Below, piece by piece: positions 44,720 through 54,435 of a stretch of DNA of 64,000 nt. The position numbers were made by a program, and so were the translations under genes. Source of the DNA: Methylocapsa aurea (GTDB taxonomy: Bacteria > Pseudomonadota > Alphaproteobacteria > Rhizobiales > Beijerinckiaceae). The stretch covers positions 1 through 64,000 of the forward strand of contig NZ_JQKO01000012.1 in assembly GCF_000746085.1 (NCBI RefSeq). The letters are read 5' to 3'. The notes below the pieces were generated by a model, which saw nothing but the letters and a program-made list of their open reading frames with translations, ran no database searches and was not told the origin of the DNA. The stretch's first letter is position 1, and the number at the start of each line of letters is the position of its first letter.

Positions 44720-45544
44720 ATGTCGCGACGAAATCTTGTTTTCCAACTCATCGCCCTCTTTCTTCTCCTCGCATCGCCAGCGCGGGCAGACGATTCCTTC
44801 ATCACCCTCGCCTCGACGACCTCCACCGAGCAATCGGGCCTCTTTGGCTTCATCATCCCCTTGTTCAAACAGGCAAGCGGCATCGACGTCCATGTCGTCG
44901 CGGTCGGCACTGGACAGGCTCTTGCGGTCGGGACGCGGGGCGACGCCGACGCGCTTCTGGTGCATGACCGCGCCGGCGAGGATAAATTCATCGCCGAGGG
45001 GCATGGGATCGACCGGCGCGACGTGATGTTCAATGATTTCGTCCTCATCGGCCCCAAGGCCGATCCCGCCGGCGTCAAGGGCGTGAAGGACGCCAAGGAG
45101 GCTCTGCGCCAGATCGCCGCGGCCAAGGCCGCTTTCGCCTCGCGCGGCGATGACAGCGGCACCCACCGGATGGAGTTGCGGCTCTGGAAGGCGGCGGGCG
45201 TCGATCTCGCCGGCAACCCGGCATGGCGCAAGGAAACGGGTTCGGGCATGGGACCGACCCTTAATGTCGCCGCGAGTCTCGACGCCTATGTCCTGGCCGA
45301 TCGCGCCACCTGGGCCAATTTCAAGAACCGCCAGAACCTCGAGATTGTGAGCGAGGGCGATCCCGTCCTGTTCAACCCTTACGGCAGCATTCTGGTCAAC
45401 CCGGGCCTGCATCCGCAGGTCAAGGCGCAAGCGGCCAGGCGCTGGCATGAATGGCTGACCTCGGAAGCGGGCCGGGCGGCGATCGGGGCCTATAAAATCA
45501 ACGGCGAGCAGGTGTTTTTTCTTGAGCCGGCGCTGGCTGACTAA
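44720..45544 (+). CDS. tupA: Tungstate ABC transporter binding protein
   Basis: A 274-residue periplasmic oxyanion-binding protein of the TupA type. A signal peptide ends SPARA; the mature start ITLASTTSTEQSGLFGFIIP carries the TTST ligand motif, and the second ligand site is SRGDDSGTHRMEL. TupA binds tungstate with high selectivity. It is divergent from the NtrC-class gene and is followed after nine bases by the permease gene tupB. Confidence 0.9.
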   Translation: MSRRNLVFQLIALFLLLASPARADDSFITLASTTSTEQSGLFGFIIPLFKQASGIDVHVVAVGTGQALAVGTRGDADALLVHDRAGEDKFIAEGHGIDRRDVMFNDFVLIGPKADPAGVKGVKDAKEALRQIAAAKAAFASRGDDSGTHRMELRLWKAAGVDLAGNPAWRKETGSGMGPTLNVAASLDAYVLADRATWANFKNRQNLEIVSEGDPVLFNPYGSILVNPGLHPQVKAQAARRWHEWLTSEAGRAAIGAYKINGEQVFFLEPALAD

Positions 45545-45553
45545 GCCGGTTCA

Positions 45554-46255
45554 ATGGAGGATATAGGTCAGGCCTTCGTCATCGCGTTGGAGTTGATCGC
45601 CGCTGGCGACCCGGAGCTCTTGGCGACGGTTTTGCTCTCGCTCGGCGTCAGCCTCTGCGCCGCCGCCGCCGCTTTTCTGCTCGGCGCGCCGGCGGGCGCC
45701 TTTCTGGTCACCCAAAGGTTCCGGGTCCAGCCGGTTCTGGTTGTCTTTCTCAATGCGCTGCTTGGCCTGCCTTCGGTCGTGGTCGGCCTCGTCGTCTATC
45801 TGCTTCTGTCGCGCTCGGGACCTCTTGGGGCCTTGGGCCTGCTCTTCACGCCAAGGGCGATGGTCCTCGCCCAAACGATTCTGACGCTGCCCATCGTCGC
45901 CGCCTTGACCTATCGCGCGACGGAAAATTATTGGGCGATGTATCGCGATACGTTCCTGATTTTTGGCGCGGGCCGGCTGCGCGCCATCGCAACCCTGCTC
46001 GCGGCGGCGCGCGGCGCGCTGGTCACCGTGTTTCTGGCGGCGTTCGGCCGGGCGATCGCCGAGGTCGGCGCGATCATGATCGTCGGCGGCAATATCAGGG
46101 GCTTCACCCGCACCATGACGACGACGATCGCACTAGAAACAAGCCGGGGCGATCTCGCGCTGGCGCTCGGCCTCGGGCTGATTCTGGTGAGCCTGACGCT
46201 GCTGATCAGCGGCGCGGCTTTCTTGCTCAACCAGCGGATGTCGGATGAACGATAA
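45554..46255 (+). CDS. tupB: Tungstate ABC transporter permease
   Basis: A 233-residue permease with about five transmembrane helices and the TupB-type EAA region (FGAGRLRAIATLLAAARGAL, FGRAIAEVGAIMIVGGNIRG). It forms the membrane channel for the tupA product. In most organisms tupC, encoding the ATPase, follows directly. Here the next complete gene is a peptidase, and only a 17-codon frame overlaps the tupB stop. Confidence 0.9.
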   Translation: MEDIGQAFVIALELIAAGDPELLATVLLSLGVSLCAAAAAFLLGAPAGAFLVTQRFRVQPVLVVFLNALLGLPSVVVGLVVYLLLSRSGPLGALGLLFTPRAMVLAQTILTLPIVAALTYRATENYWAMYRDTFLIFGAGRLRAIATLLAAARGALVTVFLAAFGRAIAEVGAIMIVGGNIRGFTRTMTTTIALETSRGDLALALGLGLILVSLTLLISGAAFLLNQRMSDER

Positions 46256-46298
46256 GGCGCCCCCCAAGGTTGATCTTGTCGGGCGAGATCCGATATGA
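46245..46298 (+). pseudogene. 17-codon frame overlapping the tupB stop: possible tupC remnant
   Basis: A frame reading MNDKAPPKVDLVGRDPI starts inside the tupB end and stops at 46298. Its position equals the expected start of tupC and it reads like the start of a soluble protein, but it is too short to prove homology. It may be what is left after a deletion joined tupB to the peptidase gene, or simply a chance frame. Confidence 0.25.
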
Positions 46299-48205
46299 AC
46301 CCTCTCAAGCGCCCGCCAAGACTTTTCTCAAGACCGGTCATGCTCCCCATGCGATCCTTCGGCCTTCCCGACATTCTCCGCGCCGCCCCGCCGGCCGCCG
46401 CCGCGAGCGGAGCGGCGCCCGCGCCCGAGACCCTGCCGGAGTGGAACCTTGGCGATCTTTACGCCTCGATGGAGGACCCCGCCTTCGCGCGCGACCTCGC
46501 CCAGGCGGCCTCCGAGGCAAAGGCTTTCAACACGGCCTATAAGGGCCGGCTCGAGATGCTGGCCAGGGATGAATCGGGCGCCGGCCTTCTCGAGGCGGTC
46601 CGGCGCTATGAAGCGCTGGAGGAATTGTTAGGGCGCATCATGTCCTACGCCGGGCTCGTTTACGCCGGCGACACCTCCGATCCGTTGCGCGGCAAATTCC
46701 ATGGCGACGCGCAGGAGAAAATCACTTCCGCCTCATCCGATCTCCTCTTTTTCGAACTTGAATTGAACCGGCTCGCCGACGGCGCGCTCGACAAGCCGAT
46801 GGCGGCGGGGCCGCTCGCCCATTACCGGCCCTGGATCGAGGACATCCGCAAGGGCAAGCCTTACCAGCTCGACGACCGGCTCGAGCAATTGTTTCATGAA
46901 AAATCCGTCACCGCCTTCGGCGCCTGGAACCGGCTGTTCGACGAGACCATCGCCGCGCTGCGCTTTTCCGTCGATGGCGAAAAGCTGAGCCTCGAGCCCG
47001 TGCTCAACCTGATGCAGTCCGACAAGGAAGAGATTCGCGAAAAGGCGGCCAATGCCTTTGGCGCGGGTTTGAAGGAAAATCTGCGGACCTTCGCGCTAAT
47101 CTCCAACACCCTGGCCAAGGATAAGGAGATTTCCGACCGCTGGCGCGGCTTCAAGGATGTCGCCGACGCGAGGCATCTCGCCAACCGGGTCGAGCGGGAA
47201 GTCGTCGATGCGCTGGTCGAGGCGGTCCACGCCGCCTATCCGCGCCTGTCGCATCGCTATTACAAGCTCAAGGCCAAATGGTTCGGCAAACCGAAGCTCA
47301 AACATTGGGATCGCAACGCGCCGCTGCCGAACGTCCCGGCCAAGACCTATCGCTGGGGCGAGGCGCGGGACACGGTGCTCGACGCCTATGGCGCTTTTTC
47401 CCCGAAGATGGCCGGCATCGCCAAGCGCTTTTTCGACGAGCGCTGGATCGATGCGCCGGTGCGGCCGGGCAAGGCGCCGGGGGCCTTCGCGCATCCGACC
47501 GTGCCCTCCGCGCATCCCTATGTGCTGCTGAACTATCAGGGCAAGCCGCGCGACGTGATGACCCTCGCCCATGAGCTCGGCCACGGCGTGCATCAGGTCC
47601 TGGCGGGACCCAATGGCGCCTTGATGGCGCCGACGCCGCTGACCCTGGCGGAAACCGCCTCGGTCTTTGGCGAAATGCTGACCTTCCGCGCGCTGCTCGA
47701 GCAAACCAGCGCCGTTAGCGAGCGCCGCGCCATGCTCGCCGCCAAGGTCGAGGACATGCTCAACACGGTGGTGCGGCAGATCGCCTTCTATTCCTTCGAG
47801 CGCGCGGTTCACCTCGAACGGCGCAATGGCGAACTCACGGCCGATCAGATCTGCGCGCTATGGATGCGCGAGCAGTCGGAAAGCCTCGGGCCCTCGATCG
47901 AACTCGGCCAGGACTATGAGGCCTATTGGGCCTATATTCCGCATTTCGTCCATTCGCCCTTTTATGTCTACGCCTATGCGTTCGGGGATTGCCTCGTCAA
48001 TTCGCTCTATGGCGTCTATCAGGGCGCGCAGGAGGGTTTCGCGGAGCGCTATCTCGCCATGCTATCGGCTGGCGGCACGAAACATCATGCCGAGCTTCTC
48101 GCGCCCTTCGGCCTCGATGCCCGCGATCCGGCATTTTGGCAGATCGGGCTCTCAATGATCGAGGCAATGATCATCGAGCTCGAAGGTTTGGAAGGAAAGG
48201 CGTAG
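46295..48205 (+). CDS. pepF: M3-family oligoendopeptidase (PepF-type)
   Basis: A 636-residue zinc metallopeptidase of the M3B oligoendopeptidase F family, cleaving short peptides in the cytoplasm. The catalytic HEXXH is HELGH (about residues 426-430) in TLAHELGHGVHQ. The third ligand Glu is in LAETASVFGEML. Helical N-terminal features such as EWNLGDLYASMEDPAF are typical. The start is uncertain: 46295 is the first ATG, while 46340 or 46349 fit family starts equally well. Confidence 0.9.
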   Translation: MNPLKRPPRLFSRPVMLPMRSFGLPDILRAAPPAAAASGAAPAPETLPEWNLGDLYASMEDPAFARDLAQAASEAKAFNTAYKGRLEMLARDESGAGLLEAVRRYEALEELLGRIMSYAGLVYAGDTSDPLRGKFHGDAQEKITSASSDLLFFELELNRLADGALDKPMAAGPLAHYRPWIEDIRKGKPYQLDDRLEQLFHEKSVTAFGAWNRLFDETIAALRFSVDGEKLSLEPVLNLMQSDKEEIREKAANAFGAGLKENLRTFALISNTLAKDKEISDRWRGFKDVADARHLANRVEREVVDALVEAVHAAYPRLSHRYYKLKAKWFGKPKLKHWDRNAPLPNVPAKTYRWGEARDTVLDAYGAFSPKMAGIAKRFFDERWIDAPVRPGKAPGAFAHPTVPSAHPYVLLNYQGKPRDVMTLAHELGHGVHQVLAGPNGALMAPTPLTLAETASVFGEMLTFRALLEQTSAVSERRAMLAAKVEDMLNTVVRQIAFYSFERAVHLERRNGELTADQICALWMREQSESLGPSIELGQDYEAYWAYIPHFVHSPFYVYAYAFGDCLVNSLYGVYQGAQEGFAERYLAMLSAGGTKHHAELLAPFGLDARDPAFWQIGLSMIEAMIIELEGLEGKA

Positions 48206-48242
48206 GACGGTCGCGCCCGCTCGGCTGGGCGCGCGTCGGCTT

Positions 48243-48287
48243 TTTTGTGAATGCAAACCGGTTGCCGCTTCGCTCGAAGGCGTTCTA
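48243..48287 (-). repeat. Half-copy of a type A repeat
   Basis: TGAATGCAAACCGGTTGCCGC ... TTCGCTCGAAGGCGTTCTA is the first half of type A in reverse. Its end CTA (48285-48287) is the stop codon of the leftward small exported protein gene. Confidence 0.7.
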
Positions 48288-48740
48288 TCGAATGCTTCCG
48301 ACGGCCATCTCGTCGAGAGGGCCGAGCCCATTCTGGGCGCGAATTATGCTGGCGATTCGACTCGCCTTTTCGCGTGTTCCCGCCGTAAAAACCGCGGCCC
48401 TCGCGCAGGCGTAAAGGACGTTATAGCCACCAATTCCCGCCGCGTTCGACCGCTTGACGCAATTGACCCTCGCCGCCGCCGGGACATCCCGCCATTCGCG
48501 CGACGCCAGTCCGGCAATCCGGTTCAGCCGCGCGATGCAGACAGCGCGGGCAGCCTCCGCCGCGACCCTATTTCCCGGCCACGCCGCATTGCAGCGCGCT
48601 GCGACATCATAGCGCGGAAAGTCATCGCCGACGGCGTCGGCGATCGAGATCTCCGGTCCCTTAAAAATCGTGTGTCCGTCCACCGCGCCCGCTGGGGCCG
48701 GCGCCAGCGCCAACGCCAGAAAAAGGACGAGTCTCTTCAA
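48285..48740 (-). CDS. Small exported protein, TTG start
   Basis: A 151-residue protein with a signal peptide (KRLVLFLALALAPAPAGAVDG). The mature part is Ala/Arg-rich with four cysteines (AARCNAAW, ARAVCIARL, ARVNCVKRS, LYACARAAV), likely two disulfides. An ATG exists at 48818, but the TTG at 48740 is preceded by GGAGGAG at seven bases and starts the signal peptide exactly, so it is the better start. The function is unknown. The TAG stop is the edge of a type A half-repeat. Confidence 0.72.
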   Translation of the reverse strand: MKRLVLFLALALAPAPAGAVDGHTIFKGPEISIADAVGDDFPRYDVAARCNAAWPGNRVAAEAARAVCIARLNRIAGLASREWRDVPAAARVNCVKRSNAAGIGGYNVLYACARAAVFTAGTREKASRIASIIRAQNGLGPLDEMAVGSIR

Positions 48741-48814
48741 TCTGATCTCCTCCGCTTGAGCGCCAATTTGCGGCCGCCGCCGAACCGCGCCTGGATTGAT
48801 GTTCACAGCATGAG

Positions 48815-48905
48815 GCAAGGAGCCTCATCGGCTCCAGTCCTTTGTCTTGCCGCTTTTCTCTTGCGCGAATCTGGATCCGTCGCGCGAAAAGCGAGTTGCT
48901 TATCG
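48815..48905 (-). repeat. Degenerate type A repeat
   Basis: GGAGCCTCATCGGCTCCAGTCC, then TTTGTCTTGCCGCTTTTCTCTTGCGCGAATC and GTCGCGCGAAAAGCGAGTTGCT, follow the type A order in reverse with many substitutions, upstream of the small exported protein gene and after trpS. Confidence 0.5.
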
Positions 48906-48930
48906 TAAGCCATTCGCCCCGATATGTGCC

Positions 48931-49965
48931 TTAGCGCACAAAGCCTAAAATATCCTTCACGGCGGCCATGTTCTCGCGGGCGATGGTTTTTGCTCGGTAA
49001 GCGCCGTCGGCCAGGACCGCGTCGATATAGGAGACATCGTCCTTCAATCGCTTCATTTCAGCCCCGATCGGTCCGAGCTTGGCCACAGAGAGGTCGACGA
49101 GAGCCGATTTGAACGCCGAGAAATTGCCGCCCCCGAACGCCCTGAGGACCTCCGGTTTCGTCTCGCCATTGAGCGCGGCGTAGATGCCGACGAGATTGTC
49201 CGCTTCCGGCCGATGCGCGAGGCCCGCCGGTTCGGAGGGCAGCGCTTCCGGATCGGTCTTCGCCTTGCGAATTTTCTGCGCGATCGTGTCCGCATCGTCG
49301 GACAGATTGATCCGCGAATAATCGGACGGATCGGATTTCGACATTTTCTTGGAGCCGTCGCGAAGGCTCATGACGCGCGTGGCGGGCCCCTGAATCAAAG
49401 GCTCCGGAGAGGGAAAAAACGCGTCGCCGTGACCATGCGCGGCGATCGACTCGGCAAAATCGAGATTGAATTTTTGCGCGATGTCGCGCGCAAGTTCGAG
49501 ATGCTGTTTCTGGTCCTCGCCAACCGGAACATGGGTCGCGCGATAAAGGAGAATATCCGCGGCCATCAGGCAGGGATAAGCGTAAAGGCCAACCGAGGCG
49601 TTCTCTTTGTCCTTGCCGGCCTTTTCCTTGAATTGCGTCATCCGACTCAGCCAGCCGACGCGCGCGACGCAATTGAAGACCCAGGCGAGCTCTGCATGCT
49701 CGGCAACTTGGCTCTGATTGAAGACGATATGCTGTTTCGGATCGATGCCGGCGGCGACGTAAGCCGCCGTCACTTCGCGGATATTCGCCCTTAGCTCCTC
49801 CGGCTTTTGCGGAACGGTGATCGCATGCAGATCGACGACGCAATAGAGGCAATCATGGGTGCTCTGCAATTCGACGAATTTGACGATCGCGCCGAGATAA
49901 TTGCCCAAGTGCAGGTTCCCGGTTGGCTGCACGCCGGAGAAAACGCGTTCGATAAACTTTGCCAT
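48931..49965 (-). CDS. trpS: Tryptophanyl-tRNA synthetase
   Basis: A 344-residue class I aminoacyl-tRNA synthetase charging tRNA-Trp. The HIGH-like motif is [14 protein letters not shown] and the KMSKS loop is [10 protein letters not shown]; the tryptophan-pocket region [13 protein letters not shown] is present. The start at 49965 has GGAG five bases upstream and begins [11 protein letters not shown]; the longer frame to 50205 is unsupported. Confidence 0.96.
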   Translation of the reverse strand: MAKFIERVFSGVQPTGNLHLGNYLGAIVKFVELQSTHDCLYCVVDLHAITVPQKPEELRANIREVTAAYVAAGIDPKQHIVFNQSQVAEHAELAWVFNCVARVGWLSRMTQFKEKAGKDKENASVGLYAYPCLMAADILLYRATHVPVGEDQKQHLELARDIAQKFNLDFAESIAAHGHGDAFFPSPEPLIQGPATRVMSLRDGSKKMSKSDPSDYSRINLSDDADTIAQKIRKAKTDPEALPSEPAGLAHRPEADNLVGIYAALNGETKPEVLRAFGGGNFSAFKSALVDLSVAKLGPIGAEMKRLKDDVSYIDAVLADGAYRAKTIARENMAAVKDILGFVR

Positions 49966-50192
49966 GCTGGCTCCAGATGTCGGGCTGAGCAGCCCTCTTA
50001 CTTCCTCGAACGCGCGAAGGCAAAAGACGCGCTGTCGCGGTTGTGGATCCGGCCTGGCACAACCAGTCATATCGCGCGCCCTGGTCTCGGATCGGGACGC
50101 GCCCTGGGCGCAAATCGTCCCGGCGCCGGCGACGTCAAACCCTTCCTGAGGTAATGTCGTTGCATTGGGATCGCCCAACCAGGGAGGGAAAC

Positions 50193-51296
50193 ATGCGCGA
50201 AGCATTCATGCCCATCGTTATGTGCCTCACGGCGGCTTTCGGACTTACTGCGAACGCCCTTGCCGAACAGCCCGAACCGCTTCATCCGACGCAGGTTTTT
50301 ACGGTGAAGCCGCCGTTTCTGGAGAAAAAGAACAAGGATGACGACGATGAAAAAATCGCCGAGGACCTGAGCGGCGCCGCATGCGCGCCTTCCGGCATTT
50401 GTCTCGCCATCAACGACCAGAGCCGGTTCGCCCAGCCTTTCACCATCGACAAAGAGAGCGGCGACGACCGCAAGGGGCGGATAAGGGCCGGAGAACCGGT
50501 CAAGATCATCGGCAAGAATCCCAGCGCCGCAACGCTGGGGGCGGCGCCGGCCGTCGACAGTTGCCCCGGTGAAAAAGATGATTTTAAGGATTTAGACGGC
50601 GAGGGGGTGGCCTATGCGGCGCCCTATTTCTACATCGTCGGATCGCACGGCTGCACGCGCAAGGACGGCGATTTCCTGCTCTCGTCCTTCATTCTGGCGC
50701 GCATTCGCGCGGACCAAGTCAGCCCCTCGGGATCCGGGGAAGACGCAAGCGTGGAGACGACCTATCGTCTGGCCGATGCGCTCCGGGCGGCGCCGACGGT
50801 CGGGCCCTTTTTCGGCAAGGATCTCAACGACGACGAGGGCCTCAACATTGAAGGCCTCGCGGTCGTCGGGAGCCGCCTGTTCGTCGGCCTGCGGGCGCCC
50901 TCGATCAAGGGAGAGGCTTTTCTGGTCAGCGCGCCGATCGATCGACTTTTCGCATCCGGCCATGATCCCCTGGACGCAACGCCCGAGGTCGTTCCTCTTG
51001 CATTGGGCCACAAGGTCGGCATTCGCGATCTCGCCGCCTTGCCTGATGGCCGGCTTCTGGTTCTCGCCGGTCCCACCCAAGAGCAAGCGGACATTCCCTA
51101 CAGCCTGTTCATCGTCGAGCCCAACGTCGGCGGCGAGGCAAAGCAGATCGCCACGCTGGAAGATGTGTACGAAAAAAAGGACAAACGCGCCAAGGCCGAG
51201 GCCGTCACGATCCTTGACCCGGACCCGCTGCGCATTCTCGTTTTCTTCGACGGGCCAAAGAACGGAGCGCCGCGCGAATTCGTGATTTCGCGATAG
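50193..51296 (+). CDS. Exported DUF3616-family protein
   Basis: A 367-residue protein with a signal peptide ([19 protein letters not shown]) and a mature domain resembling DUF3616. The signature [19 protein letters not shown] sits in a beta-propeller-like pattern ([27 protein letters not shown]). The function is unknown. AGGGAGGG before the ATG gives a strong start. It is divergent from trpS. Confidence 0.82.
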   Translation: MREAFMPIVMCLTAAFGLTANALAEQPEPLHPTQVFTVKPPFLEKKNKDDDDEKIAEDLSGAACAPSGICLAINDQSRFAQPFTIDKESGDDRKGRIRAGEPVKIIGKNPSAATLGAAPAVDSCPGEKDDFKDLDGEGVAYAAPYFYIVGSHGCTRKDGDFLLSSFILARIRADQVSPSGSGEDASVETTYRLADALRAAPTVGPFFGKDLNDDEGLNIEGLAVVGSRLFVGLRAPSIKGEAFLVSAPIDRLFASGHDPLDATPEVVPLALGHKVGIRDLAALPDGRLLVLAGPTQEQADIPYSLFIVEPNVGGEAKQIATLEDVYEKKDKRAKAEAVTILDPDPLRILVFFDGPKNGAPREFVISR

Positions 51297-51443
51297 GCCG
51301 CCAAGATGGCGCGCTTCTCGACAAGGCCGCGTTGAGCGCCGGCGGAGGGGCGCTATTGCAGCCGTTTTTGACGCTCAAGCGACCAATTTTGTGGTAGCTA
51401 TTTGGCGACGCGCAAACGCGTCGAATCGCTTTAGGGGGGACAC

Positions 51444-52031
51444 ATGAAAGCCGCCATATTTGCGGTCGCGGCGCTCGCCGCTGCGACCTATCCTGGTGCT
51501 TGCGCTCGGGCCGAGCAAAAACCTGCGAACGAAGAAAACACAGTGGCGATTCCGCCCGCCAATTGGCTGTTTGTCCAGACCGCCGACTCGATGACCTTTA
51601 AGGGCGCGACCCTAACGCTCAAGGGCGTAGCTCCCCAGACCATCATGTTCAGCGACCGGCCGGAACGGCTGACGGGCGACGCTCCAACCGCAAAATTCGT
51701 GAGCTTCTGGACCTCCGGCAAAAGCGATTTCGAGAAAGATCCGCCAAATGCGACGCTCTCGGTGAACGTCGACGGCAAGACTCATCTCTCGGTCATCGAG
51801 CTCACCGACCCTCAGATCAAGGGAGACACCCTGACTTATACGGTCAAGGTGCTGGGCGATGCTCCACCCGCCGCCGGCCAGGAGGCGACGCTGTTCATCG
51901 ACTGGTGGTACGGGCCGGGTTGGGGTCCGCGTCATTATTGGGGTCCCGGCCCCTGGGGCCCGTGGCGCGGCGGCGCGTGCTGGCGGGGTCCGTATGGAGG
52001 ACTGCATTGCCGTCCGGCGTGGGCCTGGTAA
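51444..52031 (+). CDS. Exported protein with Trp/Gly/Pro-rich C-terminus
   Basis: A 195-residue protein with a signal peptide ending CARA. The folded middle (ANWLFVQTADSMTFKGATLT, VSFWTSGKSDFEKDPPNATL, VIELTDPQIKGDTLTYTVKV) resembles exported beta-sandwich proteins of unknown role. It ends in a tail rich in Trp, Gly and Pro (YGPGWGPRHYWGPGPWGPWR) with two cysteines. GGGGGGA precedes the ATG. It may act in the envelope; no function is assigned. Confidence 0.72.
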   Translation: MKAAIFAVAALAAATYPGACARAEQKPANEENTVAIPPANWLFVQTADSMTFKGATLTLKGVAPQTIMFSDRPERLTGDAPTAKFVSFWTSGKSDFEKDPPNATLSVNVDGKTHLSVIELTDPQIKGDTLTYTVKVLGDAPPAAGQEATLFIDWWYGPGWGPRHYWGPGPWGPWRGGACWRGPYGGLHCRPAWAW

Positions 52032-52145
52032 GGCGACAGCCTCTCTCGATCAATCATCAACTGCCGGAAGTCGCGCCGCAGATTGGCGCGACTTCTTCCT
52101 TAGAGACCGGCCAACCTTAAGACCGCCCAAGAATGGGCCGCGCCT

Positions 52146-53456
52146 TTAGAGAATGAACCGGCTCAGGTCGGCGTTCTTGGCGAGGTCGCCGATGTTGCGC
52201 TCGACGAAATCGGCGTCGATCTCGATCCGTTCGCCGGATCGGTCGGAGGCGGTGAAACTCACATCGTCGAGGACGCGCTCCATCACGGTCTGCAACCGCC
52301 GCGCGCCAATATTCTCCACCGTGGAATTGACCTGCGCCGCGATCCGCGCCAGCGCGTTCACGGCGGCTGGCAAAAACACGAGCTCGACGCCTTCGGTGAG
52401 GAGCAAGGCTTCATATTGCTTGATGAGGCTCACTTCCGTTTCGGTGAGGATGCGGCGGAAGTCCTCCTCGGTCAGCGGCGCGAGCTCGACCCGGATCGGC
52501 AGCCGCCCCTGCAATTCCGGCAGGAGGTCGGAAGGTTTCGACACATGAAACGCGCCCGAGGCGATGAAGAGGATATGATCGGTCTTGACCGCCCCATGTT
52601 TGGTCGCGACCGTCGTGCCTTCGATCAGCGGCAAAAGATCGCGTTGGACGCCTTCGCGCGAGACGTCGGCGCCGCCGCCGCGCCCCTCGCGCGCGCAAAT
52701 CTTGTCGATCTCGTCAAGGAACACGATGCCATTATTTTCGACGTCGCGAATGGCGTCCTGAATGATCTGATCCTGGTCGATCAGCTTGTCGCTTTCCTCA
52801 AGGATCAGGGGCGCCGTCGCGTCCTTGACCGTCGTGCGGCGGGGCTTGGCGCGATTGCCGAGCGACTTGCCGAAAATATCGCCGATCGAAATCGCGCCGA
52901 TCGAGGCGCCGGGCATGTTGGGCAAATCGAACATCGGCATCGACGAGGAGGCTTGGGCGATCTCGATCTCGATCTCCTTGTCGTCGAGGTCGCCGGCGCG
53001 CAGCTTCTTGCGGAAGGCGTCGCGGGTTCCGGGCGAGGCGTTGACGCCGACGAGAGCGTCGAGAATCCGCTCTTCGGCGGCAAGCTCCGCCCGCGCATGC
53101 ACCAGCTTGCGCCGCTCTTCCTTGCTCATCGCGATCGCGGTTTCGACCAGATCGCGAATGATCTGCTCGACGTCCCGGCCGACATAGCCGACCTCGGTGA
53201 ATTTGGTCGCCTCGACCTTCAAGAAAGGCGCGCCGGCGAGTTTCGCGAGCCGGCGCGAAATCTCGGTCTTGCCGCAGCCGGTCGGTCCGATCATCAGGAT
53301 ATTCTTGGGCAGAACCTCGTCGCGCATCGAACCCTCGAGGCGCAGGCGCCGCCAGCGATTGCGCAAGGCGATCGCCACGGCGCGTTTGGCGTCGTTTTGC
53401 CCGACGATGAAACGGTCGAGTTCGGAAACGATCTCACGCGGAGAAAAATCGGTCAT
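52146..53456 (-). CDS. hslU: HslU ATPase of the HslVU protease
   Basis: A 436-residue AAA+ unfoldase. Walker A is GPTGCGKTE, Walker B is [11 protein letters not shown] and the inserted I-domain spans about residues 110-240. The C-terminal LSRFIL tail docks into HslV and is intact. It unfolds substrates for degradation in the cytoplasm. It starts 22 bases after hslV on the same strand and is co-transcribed with it. Confidence 0.97.
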   Translation of the reverse strand: MTDFSPREIVSELDRFIVGQNDAKRAVAIALRNRWRRLRLEGSMRDEVLPKNILMIGPTGCGKTEISRRLAKLAGAPFLKVEATKFTEVGYVGRDVEQIIRDLVETAIAMSKEERRKLVHARAELAAEERILDALVGVNASPGTRDAFRKKLRAGDLDDKEIEIEIAQASSSMPMFDLPNMPGASIGAISIGDIFGKSLGNRAKPRRTTVKDATAPLILEESDKLIDQDQIIQDAIRDVENNGIVFLDEIDKICAREGRGGGADVSREGVQRDLLPLIEGTTVATKHGAVKTDHILFIASGAFHVSKPSDLLPELQGRLPIRVELAPLTEEDFRRILTETEVSLIKQYEALLLTEGVELVFLPAAVNALARIAAQVNSTVENIGARRLQTVMERVLDDVSFTASDRSGERIEIDADFVERNIGDLAKNADLSRFIL

Positions 53457-53478
53457 TGCGTTAGGCTTCCCCGCGCGG

Positions 53479-54066
53479 TCATTTCGAGGCTATCGATTCC
53501 AGCACATGATTTGCGTTGGTGTAGACGCAGATTTCCGAGGCGATCTGGAGCGCGCGGCGGGCGATGGCCTCCGCGTCCATATCGGTGGCGAGCAGGGCGC
53601 GGCCGGCGGCCAGCGCATAATTGCCGCCCGATCCGATCCCCATCACGCTGCCCCGCTCGGCGGCCTCCGGCTCCAGCACGTCGCCGGTGCCGGTGAGCAC
53701 CAGAGCGGCTTCTTTATCGGCGACCAGCATCATCGCCTCGAGCCGGCGCAAATAGCGATCCGTGCGCCAATCCTTGGCGAGCTCCACGCAAGCGCGCATG
53801 AGCTGGCCGGGATATTGCTCGAGCTTGCTTTCGAGCCGCTCGAACAAGGTGAAGGCATCGGCGGTGGCCCCGGCGAACCCGCCGATCACCTCGCCCTTGG
53901 CGAGCCGGCGGACCTTCTTGGCGTTGCCCTTGACGATCGTCTGGCCGATCGAAACCTGGCCGTCGCCGCCAATCACGGTGCGGCCGTCCTTCTTCACCAT
54001 GATGATGGTGGTCCCATGCCAGCCGGATTGCCGGCCCTCGCCCCCGGGCGGATGATCTTGCATCAA
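53479..54066 (-). CDS. hslV: HslV peptidase of the HslVU protease
   Basis: A 195-residue N-terminal-nucleophile threonine protease. The mature sequence starts at the TT of [10 protein letters not shown] (T19/T20), so about 18 residues form a propeptide, longer than the one-residue leader in E. coli. The GGDGQVS and GFAGATADA motifs are conserved. First gene of hslVU. Induction by heat shock is usual, but no heat-shock promoter was recognised. Confidence 0.96.
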   Translation of the reverse strand: MMQDHPPGGEGRQSGWHGTTIIMVKKDGRTVIGGDGQVSIGQTIVKGNAKKVRRLAKGEVIGGFAGATADAFTLFERLESKLEQYPGQLMRACVELAKDWRTDRYLRRLEAMMLVADKEAALVLTGTGDVLEPEAAERGSVMGIGSGGNYALAAGRALLATDMDAEAIARRALQIASEICVYTNANHVLESIASK

Positions 54067-54435
54067 AACTCTCTAAATGACATTACGCCCGGCCCCCGGG
54101 CGCGGCGGAGGAAGGGTTCGACAGACAATGTTCATGTATGGCCTCGCGCCGGAGCTTGCAAGCCGGGCGGGGCCAGGGACCGCCGCAAGGCGGGTCCCCG
54201 CGCCCTCTCGGTCTGGCATTTGAAGATCTGTTCGGTCGGCGGCGCCGCCGCGCTTCGAACGCCGGCGGGAAATCCCACCGGCGCCCGCGTCTAGAGCATA
54301 TTCCGAACAGATTGGTTCAATCTGTTCGACGAGAATATGCTCAGCCTCTTTAACACTGGAGCGATTTCTGATCGATCGAATGACTCCATTCGATCGGAAA
54401 GCGCTCTAGCGCGTTAGCGTCGCGCCAACGCGCGG
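54067..54435. other. Intergenic region, 369 bases, with a type B repeat
   Basis: It lies between the phosphoesterase 3' end and hslV. Apart from the repeat at 54292-54408, nothing specific was recognised. Confidence 0.6.
54292..54408 (+). repeat. Type B palindromic repeat (copy 3)
   Basis: TA-GAGCATATTCCGAACAGATTG ... GGAAAGCGCTC-TA with two hairpins: AACAGATTG/CAATCTGTT inside GAGCATATTC/GAATATGCTC, and CGATCGAATG/CATTCGATCG. The stem bases differ from copies 1 and 2 on both sides at once, so pairing is conserved while the sequence changes. Confidence 0.9.
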
